From NCBI GenBank assembly GCA_021787935.1, contig JAJYLC010000023.1, positions 1 through 32,045 of the forward strand: a DNA stretch of 32,045 bases. Reading direction: 5' to 3'. The notes under the pieces are model-generated. The model was not told the origin of the DNA. It ran no database searches and saw only the letters and a list, made by a program, of their open reading frames with translations. This document shows, piece by piece, positions 1 to 7,250 of the stretch (its first letter is position 1; every line of letters begins with the position of its first letter). Position numbers and translations under genes: made by a program. This DNA is from Chloroflexota bacterium (lineage in GTDB: Bacteria > Chloroflexota > Dehalococcoidia > SZUA-161).

Positions 1-786
1 CCGAGGGGTCAGGGCAATTACCCGGATCAGGCCGTCTTTGCAGGGATAGACCGGATAGACGGATGCCCCCATTCGTGTCTCGTGGGTTGGCGGAGGCCCG
101 CCCGGATTGAGAGCGTAGGAATAGTGCGGCACTATCCAGGGATATAGCCCGAGGCGTGACGTTTCATGTACAGAGACGTCGATGTACTGTCCTTCTCCTG
201 TGGTACCGCGCATCCACAGGGCAGAGAGTATCTCTATGTTGGCATGGAGAGAGGCTGCATCGTATGCTGGTGTGCCCGGACAGAGGCAGGGCTCTTTCCC
301 TGGGTAGCCGCTGGTTATCATGACGCCGCTCATGGCAAAATCTACAAGGTTGGAGCCTTTGCGGTTTTTATAGGGTCCCGAGCGGCCGAATTCGGTGATA
401 CTCGCCATAATGAGTCCGGGGTTTATCTCCTTGAGCGCAGGATAATCAAGACCGAGGCTCGCCATATAATCAGGCGGCGAGTTTTCGACCAGGACATCGG
501 CTGACTTGACCAGTTTCTTGAAGATATCTCTGCCGTCGGCGGTTTCCAGATTAAGGGTGATTCCTCGCTTGCCGGCGTTACGATGGAGAAAGTAGAGGCT
601 TTTTTCGAGATGGGGGATATCATCCACAAAAGGAGGTATCGAACGTCCTGGGTCTCCCTCAGGTTTTTCAATTTTTATGACATCTGCGCCCAGGTCTGCG
701 AATAGCTTCGTACAGTAAGCGCCCCTGCTGTCGGTCAAGTCCAGTATGCGGTATACACTCAGGGCACCCTCTTTTTTCTTTGCCAA
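1..786 (-). CDS. CaiB/BaiF family (class III) CoA-transferase, C-terminal part outside the window
   Basis: Class III enzymes move CoA between carboxylic acids, usually to activate a substrate for degradation. The visible 262 residues start with the family's N-terminal pattern (YRILDLT, then FADLGADVIKIEKPEGDPGR, then a LHRNAGKRGITLNL segment) and continue to the TGEGQYIDVSVHE stretch. The Asp in PAYDAASLHA lies where the family's catalytic Asp is expected. The start is a TTG at 784-786, preceded by a GAGGTG ribosome site; an overlapping frame has an ATG but does not encode this protein. The frame is open to base 1, so the gene is cut by the window edge, not broken. It is separated from the upstream polyferredoxin gene by a 391-bp leader and is probably its own transcription unit. 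Substrate unknown. Confidence 0.9.
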   Translation of the reverse strand, partial: MAKKKEGALSVYRILDLTDSRGAYCTKLFADLGADVIKIEKPEGDPGRSIPPFVDDIPHLEKSLYFLHRNAGKRGITLNLETADGRDIFKKLVKSADVLVENSPPDYMASLGLDYPALKEINPGLIMASITEFGRSGPYKNRKGSNLVDFAMSGVMITSGYPGKEPCLCPGTPAYDAASLHANIEILSALWMRGTTGEGQYIDVSVHETSRLGLYPWIVPHYSYALNPGGPPPTHETRMGASVYPVYPCKDGLIRVIALTPR

Positions 787-940
787 GCATGCACCTCGCT
801 ATAAAGAGATCGCTACGGCAGGAGCCTTTGCACACAAATTTATAACCCGGTGATTGAGACAATCCCAGCCCTAATAGCAGGATAAAACTTGAAGCCGCTG
901 CTGAATATGGTGCTAATCCTTTTTTGTACTCCTGCTGTCT

Positions 941-958
941 CCCCTAGTATTCTAGGGG
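941..958. repeat. Perfect inverted repeat CCCCTAG-4-CTAGGGG
   Basis: Seven-base perfect arms with a 4-base spacer inside the copy A leader. Only the right arm is partly kept in copy B (AAGGGG), so this dyad is particular to this copy. It could be an operator half-way between the CoA-transferase start and the hairpin at 977-1009; no assignment can be made. Confidence 0.45.
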
Positions 959-976
959 ATAGCACTATGTGAAATA

Positions 977-1009
977 GGGTTGGCTTGGTATGGATAACAG
1001 TGCCAACCC
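977..1009 (+). promoter_or_regulatory. Conserved hairpin of leader copy A
   Basis: GGGTTGGC (977-984) pairs perfectly with GCCAACCC (1002-1009) around a 17-base loop that includes TGGTATGGATAACAG. The same stem position and loop occur at 22747-22779. One stem pair is G-C here and T-A there, and three others are changed to G-T there. G-T pairs hold only in plus-strand RNA, which suggests a plus-strand transcript. Here that transcript would run antisense into the polyferredoxin gene. Confidence 0.5.
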
Positions 1010-1037
1010 CTGCTTCCGGTCAATGAGAGCAGAGCGA

Positions 1038-1058
1038 AAATAACAATAGCTGTTATTT
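1038..1058. terminator. AT-rich hairpin downstream of the polyferredoxin gene (weak terminator candidate)
   Basis: AAATAACA and TGTTATTT form an 8-base inverted repeat with a 5-base loop, about 120 bases past the polyferredoxin stop. On the minus strand the stem ends in TTATTTTCG, a short and impure U run, so termination would be weak. It could equally be a protein-binding dyad. Confidence 0.25.
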
Positions 1059-1177
1059 ATCCGCTTTAAATGAATCCCTCATCTGGCACAACAAACTCCT
1101 GTAGTCATTTTTTTCAGTACCTTTGCCGCTGGGTTAAGAAAAACAAAGTCAATGCCGCCGATTTAGATGTCTGCTCC

Positions 1178-2113
1178 TCAATGGCGTCCAGTCTTCTTTT
1201 TCGTTTTGCCCACCAGTTCCTCGACATCGAGGGGCTCGCCTTTGGACGAGTCCCTATCAAGAGTGATAGCCCCAGCCGGGCAGATGTCCTGACAGACGCC
1301 ACAGCCCATACACTTCGCTGTGTTTATAACCGCTTTCTGCTCTTTTTCATCTAGGCTGATGGCCTTAAATTGACAGTATTCCAGGCATTCTCCGCAACCG
1401 TTACAGTAATCGCCTACGTGGGACAGATAGCCTGAGGGGGCTATGATGGGGACTGTGCCCTCAAGCAGATTCCACATCTTGATACCCATGCAGCAGCAAG
1501 AGCAGCAATTGCAGATGGCGCTGAGCTTGTTGCCCATATCCTTCTTGAAATAGGCGGTGTGAACGTGTCCCCTTTTGTGTTCGGCTTCCAGAATGGCGAC
1601 AGCCTCTTCCTGGGTTACCTTGCGGTAATGGGGGTTCTGGTCGGCAATAAAGGAAGCTCCGGGGTCACCAACGAAGAAGCAGACTTCCATCGGCAGACAA
1701 GGCTTCTCGGATGCTGCTCTGCAGGGGCACCTTCCCACCGCAATAGACTGCGGGTTCTTCAGAATGATATCCTTGGCTATCTTGAACGGTATCACGGTCT
1801 CCGGTGTGATGAGAGAAAGGTCTGCCTTCTGTGTAACGAGCTGTATGGCGTCTTTAAGCTTCACCACTTTGCCATGGTAGATGCTAGTGGCAAAATCAGG
1901 TGCGCCGTCCGCGACACGCTGTACCGTGGCACGAACCAGGTCATCGAGACTTTTGTCTATCTTCTCTTCAGGCTCCCTGGCTGTCAGGCCAGAAGATTGA
2001 ATAGCATGATACATAAAGTGGTCGATATACTTCATATACACATAGGCTGAGAAGAAATCGCTCTTGCTCTCTTCAGGATAGGAATCGTATAGCTCTTTAG
2101 CCGAATCGCCCAT
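1178..2113 (-). CDS. Polyferredoxin with N-terminal cysteine-cluster domain and C-terminal 2[4Fe-4S] domain
   Basis: A 311-residue cytoplasmic iron-sulfur protein, probably an electron carrier. The C-terminus (about 230-290) has two classical cluster motifs, CNGCGECLEYC and CMGCGVCQDIC. Before it is a second cysteine-rich part: C129-P-C131-R, C139, C145 and a block at 201-208 with six Cys in eight residues (CNCCSCCC). The first 120 residues lack cysteine and look helical. I know this general architecture from anaerobic bacteria but not a characterised function. The ATG at 2113 follows AAGGAG at good distance. It lies 57 bases after the last of the six FAD oxidoreductase genes in the same direction, so it is likely cotranscribed and may pass electrons to or from those flavoproteins (inference). 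Confidence 0.85.
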   Translation of the reverse strand: MGDSAKELYDSYPEESKSDFFSAYVYMKYIDHFMYHAIQSSGLTAREPEEKIDKSLDDLVRATVQRVADGAPDFATSIYHGKVVKLKDAIQLVTQKADLSLITPETVIPFKIAKDIILKNPQSIAVGRCPCRAASEKPCLPMEVCFFVGDPGASFIADQNPHYRKVTQEEAVAILEAEHKRGHVHTAYFKKDMGNKLSAICNCCSCCCMGIKMWNLLEGTVPIIAPSGYLSHVGDYCNGCGECLEYCQFKAISLDEKEQKAVINTAKCMGCGVCQDICPAGAITLDRDSSKGEPLDVEELVGKTKKKTGRH

Positions 2114-2170
2114 AGTTCTTCTCCTTCCAACCTGCCTGGTGATCGTCTGCTTCCAGCTCAGCCGGAGAGG

Positions 2171-3817
2171 TCATTCGAGGTAGGTCTTAATGTATTGTTC
2201 CATAGGTTTGGTAGGCTTCCACCACTTTTTGATGCCTAAATCTTCGGCTACTTTGTTGGCACCCAGGTAGCCCGACCCTCCGAGCACCATGCCGCCCGGA
2301 TATGTTGAGGCACCGCAAACATAGAGACCTTCGATGGGGGTCTTGCTGCTGGAACAGTCCTGGTTGGGACGGAAACAGCCGAGTTGAATGGGCTTATAAT
2401 CGCCGTGCTTAATTCCGCCGCGGCGCATATTGGGGAAGCGGATTTCTATGCCCGCAGGCGTCTCATGGCTGGTCATGATAATGTTATCTTTTGTCATGTT
2501 TGGCGCCGCCTTACGCCACTTTTCCAAGACTGCCCCCTCCAGCTCCTTGCCTTTCTTTTCCCAGCCTCCTTCGATTTCGTATGGGGCGTGCATCTGGAAG
2601 AACGACACATACCCCCCCTTTGGAGAGCGGACGAGGTGTGGGTCTAAAAGGCTCTCGCAGGTGGCGTGACCGCCGAAGTTATCAGCGAGCTTGCCCGCAA
2701 CAACATTGTCCCAGTGAGCCAGGAGCTGCTCGGTACTCTCGATGCCGAAAATGACCATGAATGCGTTGTTGATCCAGGGGTCGTCGCAGGCATACTTTGG
2801 TGGTTCTTTGCTGACAACATGCAGGGTGTAGTAACTCCACTTGTCGTATTGCCAGCGCTCAATGGATTCCTTCAGGTCGGTCGGTAGATTCCTGGCTCCG
2901 ACGAGGTTGAGAAATGTGGAGTGCGGATCGAGTGTGGACATTACCACTTTGCTGCGAAGCACACGACCTTCTGCAAGCTGGACCCCGGTTGCGCGACCGT
3001 TTTCCATGATGATTTTGTTTACTTCGGCAGCATCAACAATAGTTCCACCGCTGCCAACAATCTCTCGCGCCAGGGCGCCGGCAAACTTGTGTGACCCGCC
3101 GTCGCAGTAACACTTATTAACGCCGCGCTGCAGCATGAGGGCAACAAACATACCTATCCCTGTCTCCCTGGGGTCCAGCCCCCACATGCAACTGGTATAA
3201 AGCAAAAGAGCCCTCACCCTGTCGTTTTCGAAGTTCCTGGTGATTATCTCCAGAGGGCTCTGCTCAACAAGCTCCAGCATCTCGTTACCGACCTTGGTGC
3301 GCTGCATGGCCATTGAAATTTCTATCGGTGCCATAGGCGGTATATAGGTAGCAGGTCCGATTATCTCATCGACTATCTTGCGCCACTTCCTCATCAGTTT
3401 ACCGAAGGCGATGGCGTCTTTATAAGACAACTTACTTATAGAGTCCTTGGTATCTTCCACCATACGTGTCAGTAGCAGGGATTGGCCGTCCTTGAACACC
3501 ATGCCGGTTTGAGCATTAGGTTTAAGCCACATTAAAGCATGGCGGTTCATATTGAAGTCCTGAAGCACGGGCATGTAATCAACCATCATATGATAGATGG
3601 CATGCATGTTAGAGTAATAGCCCGGGAATAGTATCTCTTCCGTAGCCAGCCCGCCTCCAACTTCGTAGCGCCGCTCTACCACAGCGACCTTTAACCCGGC
3701 TTTAGCCAGATACGCTCCGGCTATCAGACCGTTCGGGCCACCTCCAATGACGACCACATCCCAATTGCTTTCATCGGGAAACTCATCGAATATTTTCCCA
3801 ATCAATGGGTCTGACAT
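2171..3817 (-). CDS. FAD-dependent oxidoreductase, phytoene-dehydrogenase superfamily (COG1233), subtype B, copy 3
   Basis: A 548-residue flavoprotein. Residues about 19-50 form the Rossmann FAD site (WDVVVIGGGPNG, then VVERRYEVGGG). The C-terminus has the second FAD signature of the superfamily, GLYVCGASTYPGGMVLGG followed by ANKVAEDLG. The family removes or adds hydrogen at C-C bonds of hydrophobic compounds; the substrate here is unknown. The chosen ATG at 3815-3817 is directly served by AGGAGG eight bases away; an in-frame ATG six codons upstream would lie inside the preceding gene and has no such site. Only one base separates it from the stop of the subtype A gene, so translation is likely coupled. 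Same length and close sequence to the gene at 9035-10681. No transmembrane segment seen. Confidence 0.88.
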   Translation of the reverse strand: MSDPLIGKIFDEFPDESNWDVVVIGGGPNGLIAGAYLAKAGLKVAVVERRYEVGGGLATEEILFPGYYSNMHAIYHMMVDYMPVLQDFNMNRHALMWLKPNAQTGMVFKDGQSLLLTRMVEDTKDSISKLSYKDAIAFGKLMRKWRKIVDEIIGPATYIPPMAPIEISMAMQRTKVGNEMLELVEQSPLEIITRNFENDRVRALLLYTSCMWGLDPRETGIGMFVALMLQRGVNKCYCDGGSHKFAGALAREIVGSGGTIVDAAEVNKIIMENGRATGVQLAEGRVLRSKVVMSTLDPHSTFLNLVGARNLPTDLKESIERWQYDKWSYYTLHVVSKEPPKYACDDPWINNAFMVIFGIESTEQLLAHWDNVVAGKLADNFGGHATCESLLDPHLVRSPKGGYVSFFQMHAPYEIEGGWEKKGKELEGAVLEKWRKAAPNMTKDNIIMTSHETPAGIEIRFPNMRRGGIKHGDYKPIQLGCFRPNQDCSSSKTPIEGLYVCGASTYPGGMVLGGSGYLGANKVAEDLGIKKWWKPTKPMEQYIKTYLE

Positions 3818-3818
3818 T

Positions 3819-5537
3819 TTATTTGCCTCCTGCATGCAGCGGCACAGCAGATATTTTGCCTTTTTGTGGAATGTACCAGGGTGACGGATACCACCATTTC
3901 CCAGGCTCGGCTAAACCATCCTCAATCAATATGTGCATCAGGTTGTAGGGGATAGCCATCAATGCCAGACCGCCGGGGTGACACGCTGTCTGGTTGCATA
4001 AGTAGAGCCTTTCAATGGGTGTGCGGTATCGAGCCAACTCCGGGATAGGACGGTTTTCTCCCCACTGGTCGTCGCAATGGCGCGTACCGCACCAGGTCCC
4101 GCCGATAAGTCCTGAGTTACGAAACTCGGACTCATAGGGAGTGTTTGCCCAGTGGTGGACCAGGGTGTCATCGTTAAGATTCTCAATGGTCTGGCTGAAA
4201 GCTTTTCTCAGATAGGCGTTTATCTCTTCCTTGACTTTGTCCAGGGCATCGGGACCGCCTACAGTGTACTCAGGCGGTGGAACATAAGTATAGTAGGGCG
4301 AAGCTAAATAGCGTCCCGGGATGGTGCACTGTGGGTCAGCGGCATCGAACCTGTCGCCTGGGGTAGAAAGCCACATCAGCCTCTCTGGTGGCATCGTCGG
4401 TTTGCCCCTGCGTCCATCAACATCTGCTACGTGCTCATAGTAGATTGCCCGTGAGTCACAGGGATAAGGGCCGAGACCAGCATCGTCACCGGAGACCGGG
4501 TTTCTGAATTTGGGTCGGCAGCGCAGCTTTTCGCGGGTAAGCAGGTGGGAAACCCAAATGCTGCCGCCTTTTAGGCTGATGTCCTCTACCTTTCTCCTGA
4601 AGCTGGTACTTAAGTGTTGAGGCCCTACTAACTTAGTGAAGGTCTGCTTAACGTCAACGTCGCTGATTACAGCCTTATTTGCCCATATCTTCTTCTCATC
4701 GGTAGTAGCAGTTTCTCTTAATCTAACTCCAACCGCGCGCCCATCCTGGATAATAATCTCATCCACGGGGCAGCAGGTGCGTACAACCGTGCCATGTGCT
4801 ATAGCGCATCTTATTATGGAGTGGAAATAGTCATGCATACCGCCGCGGGGAACGCTGATTCCACCGTAAATCGTGAGGGTTATGTCACAGCCCAGAGCCG
4901 GTATGGCAACGCCCTCCCAGTGACCGGCAGCGCCTGAATACCAGGCCACCATAGCGTGCATAACCTTAATAGGTTCGGTCTCGAGATACTCGTCCATTAG
5001 GTCGAACATAGTCATATCGAGTAATTCTTCGGTCCAGACATCAGGCTGGTGACGCTTGTATACCTGCATATAGGGGACGTTCTCGGCAGTTACCTCAATC
5101 TCGGGGGGATGGGGTGGACACCAGAAGATGGAGCGCAGCAGTTCTTTGATAAATGGAGGGTCGGTAAGCATGCCGCTTATCTTTGCCCAGCCCATGGCGT
5201 CCTTGTCAGTTATCGGCGCTAAGCCCTGGGTAGTTGCAACACCCCTCACTTGCTGCTCAGCGAGGTTTTTAGACTGCGGACTCCAGTCCATGCGGAAGCC
5301 GTACTTGTGCAGCTCCAGTTGCTCGAATGCGGGTGCTGGACCAGCATACATGTACATGGCATGGGGAGTGATACGCACACCGGGAATAGGCTCGGTGTTC
5401 TCAACCGCGCCTCCTGCCTCAGGCCTCTCCTCCAGAACACAGACGCTGGCGCCACACTTGGCCAGATAAGCCGCTGTTCCTACTCCGTTGGGTCCGCCGC
5501 CAACGATGACAAAGTCATATCTTTCTTCCTTGGGCAT
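3819..5537 (-). CDS. FAD-dependent oxidoreductase, phytoene-dehydrogenase superfamily (COG1233), subtype A, copy 3
   Basis: A 572-residue flavoprotein, first partner of the third A-B pair. The N-terminal FAD site is YDFVIVGGGPNG with VLEERPEAGG about 25 residues on. The C-terminal FAD motif is altered compared with subtype B: LYLCNQTACHPGGLALMAIP instead of LYVCGASTYPGG plus GGxGxxGA. Subtype A proteins also share a distinctive tail, EPGKWWYPSPWYIPQKGKIS, ending in a conserved SAxP. The ATG at 5537 follows GGGGAGGAG. It is coupled to the next gene by a one-base gap. A and B share only the superfamily frame, so a hetero-oligomer or two successive reactions are both possible. Confidence 0.88.
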   Translation of the reverse strand: MPKEERYDFVIVGGGPNGVGTAAYLAKCGASVCVLEERPEAGGAVENTEPIPGVRITPHAMYMYAGPAPAFEQLELHKYGFRMDWSPQSKNLAEQQVRGVATTQGLAPITDKDAMGWAKISGMLTDPPFIKELLRSIFWCPPHPPEIEVTAENVPYMQVYKRHQPDVWTEELLDMTMFDLMDEYLETEPIKVMHAMVAWYSGAAGHWEGVAIPALGCDITLTIYGGISVPRGGMHDYFHSIIRCAIAHGTVVRTCCPVDEIIIQDGRAVGVRLRETATTDEKKIWANKAVISDVDVKQTFTKLVGPQHLSTSFRRKVEDISLKGGSIWVSHLLTREKLRCRPKFRNPVSGDDAGLGPYPCDSRAIYYEHVADVDGRRGKPTMPPERLMWLSTPGDRFDAADPQCTIPGRYLASPYYTYVPPPEYTVGGPDALDKVKEEINAYLRKAFSQTIENLNDDTLVHHWANTPYESEFRNSGLIGGTWCGTRHCDDQWGENRPIPELARYRTPIERLYLCNQTACHPGGLALMAIPYNLMHILIEDGLAEPGKWWYPSPWYIPQKGKISAVPLHAGGK

Positions 5538-5574
5538 ATTTATCTCCTCCCCGCTTGCTTGGTATATGGTACGA

Positions 5575-7239
5575 TTACGTAAGATACGTCTTTATATAGC
5601 GCTCCATCTCCTTTGTAGGTTTCCACCACTTTTTAACGCCCAAGTCCTCCGCTACCCTGTTAGCAGCGAGATAGCCAGGCCCGCCGAGCACTAGCCCACC
5701 GGGATAGGTGGAGGCTCCGCACAGATAGAGACCTTTAATAGGAGTGCTGTGGTTAGAGCAAGCCTCGTTGGGGCGGAAGCAACCCATCTGAATCGGGGTG
5801 TAGTCGCCGTGCTTGATGGAGCCGCGACGCATGTTGGGGAAGCGTATCTCAATATCCTTCGGTGTTTCCTGCTTGGCCATGACAATATTTTCCCGCTTCA
5901 TGTTAGGGGCTGCCTTCGCCCATTTGGCCAGCATTGCTTCCATAATCTCAGGGCCTCGCTTGTCCCATCCTCCGTCGATGCCATAAGGAGCGTGCATCTG
6001 GAAGAAGGAGATATGGCCTGGCTTCCGAACCAGATGCGAATCGAGGAAGCTTTCACAGGTGGCATGCCCACCGAGGCTGTTCTTGTCGATCTTGCCTGCT
6101 ACTACGTTATCCCAGTGTGCCAGGAGTTGCTTGGTGCTCTCGAAGCCGAATATAGTCATGAAGGACTCATCGACCCACTGGTCTTCGCAGGCATAGTGGG
6201 GAGCCTCTTTCGATACGACATGCACAGTGTTAAAGCTCCATTTGTCGTACTTCCAGCGTTCCACAGAATCCTTAAGGTCTGTCGGCAGCTTATTTTTATC
6301 CATAAGGTCAAAGAAGGTGGTGTGGGGATCAAGGCTGGATATGACCACGTCGCTATTGAGAGTACGGCCCTCCATAAGTTCAACACCTGTAACTGAGCCG
6401 TTATGCCTGTTGATCTTGATAACATCGGAGGACTCCAATATAGTGCCGCCAGCCCGGACTATCTCTCGTGACAGAGCTCCAGCCAGCTTGTGTGAACCGC
6501 CGTGTAGATAGCACTTATTCATGCCCCGGTCAATAAGGAGCGGGACATAGAAACCTATCCCCGTCTCCCTGGGATCCAGCCCCCACATACAACTGATGTA
6601 CAGCAGGAAAGCCCTTATCCGGTCATTCTCGAAGTGGTTATTAATGATATCGAGGGGGCTTTGCTCCACGAGTTCCAGCATCTCGCGGCCGATATCAGTG
6701 CGCTGCATAGCCACGGTAAGGTCTATAGGAGGCATAGCAGGTATATAGGTTGCCGGAGCCAGTATCTCGCTCACTATGCGCCGCCAGTTCCTCATCAATT
6801 TACCGAAAGCGACCGCATCTTTGTCAGAGTACTTATGGAAAGAATCCATGGTATCCTCGATCATGCGCGTTAGCAATAGTGAGCCGCCGTCCCCGAACAC
6901 CATGGCGGTCTGCAGGTTGGGCTTGATCCAGACCAGGCCATGGCGCTCCATGTCGAAGTCCTTGATGGCAGGCATAAAGTCGACCATGAGGTGATAGATG
7001 GCGTGCATGTTGGAGTAGAACCCTGGATATAGTATCTCTTCAGTGGCCAGTCCACCGCCGACTTCGTAGCGCCGCTCGACTATGGCGACCCTGAGGCCGG
7101 CGCGTGCCAGATATGCCGCTGTGATAAGGCCATTTGGTCCGGCTCCGATGATAACAGCATCCCAATCGCTCTCGGCAGGGAACTCGGAGAAGAAGCACTG
7201 GGGGTGTGGCTGACCGACAAGCTCTCTTTTCTGTTTCAT
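5575..7239 (-). CDS. FAD-dependent oxidoreductase, phytoene-dehydrogenase superfamily (COG1233), subtype B, copy 2
   Basis: A 554-residue flavoprotein with WDAVIIGAGPNGL near residue 25, VERRYEVGGGLATEEIL, and the C-terminal FAD signature GLYLCGASTYPGGLVLGG. The open frame extends 32 codons further upstream, but the ATG at 7237-7239 has AAGGAGG at proper distance and gives the family's usual N-terminus; the extra codons would overlap the upstream gene. It starts 11 bases after the stop of its subtype A partner. Compared with the other two B copies it has about six extra residues before the FAD domain, and otherwise aligns throughout, including the MWGLDPRETGIG and SFFQMHAPY blocks. Substrate unknown. 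Confidence 0.88.
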   Translation of the reverse strand: MKQKRELVGQPHPQCFFSEFPAESDWDAVIIGAGPNGLITAAYLARAGLRVAIVERRYEVGGGLATEEILYPGFYSNMHAIYHLMVDFMPAIKDFDMERHGLVWIKPNLQTAMVFGDGGSLLLTRMIEDTMDSFHKYSDKDAVAFGKLMRNWRRIVSEILAPATYIPAMPPIDLTVAMQRTDIGREMLELVEQSPLDIINNHFENDRIRAFLLYISCMWGLDPRETGIGFYVPLLIDRGMNKCYLHGGSHKLAGALSREIVRAGGTILESSDVIKINRHNGSVTGVELMEGRTLNSDVVISSLDPHTTFFDLMDKNKLPTDLKDSVERWKYDKWSFNTVHVVSKEAPHYACEDQWVDESFMTIFGFESTKQLLAHWDNVVAGKIDKNSLGGHATCESFLDSHLVRKPGHISFFQMHAPYGIDGGWDKRGPEIMEAMLAKWAKAAPNMKRENIVMAKQETPKDIEIRFPNMRRGSIKHGDYTPIQMGCFRPNEACSNHSTPIKGLYLCGASTYPGGLVLGGPGYLAANRVAEDLGVKKWWKPTKEMERYIKTYLT

Positions 7240-7250
7240 GTTTTTCCTCC

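Larger units (their letters stand above)
842..1010. promoter_or_regulatory. Leader/regulatory region, copy A of a duplicated ~165-bp element
   Basis: This is most of the gap between the CoA-transferase start (786) and the end of the polyferredoxin gene (1178). It is similar along its length to 22610-22780. Shared blocks in the same order are GGATAAAAC (880 here, 22649 there), TGARTATRGTG, CACTATRTG (963 here, 22733 there) and TGGTATRGAYAACAGTG (986 here, 22756 there). Spacing between the first and third blocks is 83 versus 84 bases. In both places the element lies about 90-230 bases upstream of the start of a minus-strand gene for CoA metabolism. The plus-strand -35 (TTGACA) seen in copy B is not kept here. 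A function in control of the CoA-transferase is inference. Confidence 0.6.

Noticed and set aside
166-504. Plus-strand open frame of 112 codons at the left end
   Set aside because: It is opposite the CoA-transferase, whose family motifs run through the whole segment in the other strand.
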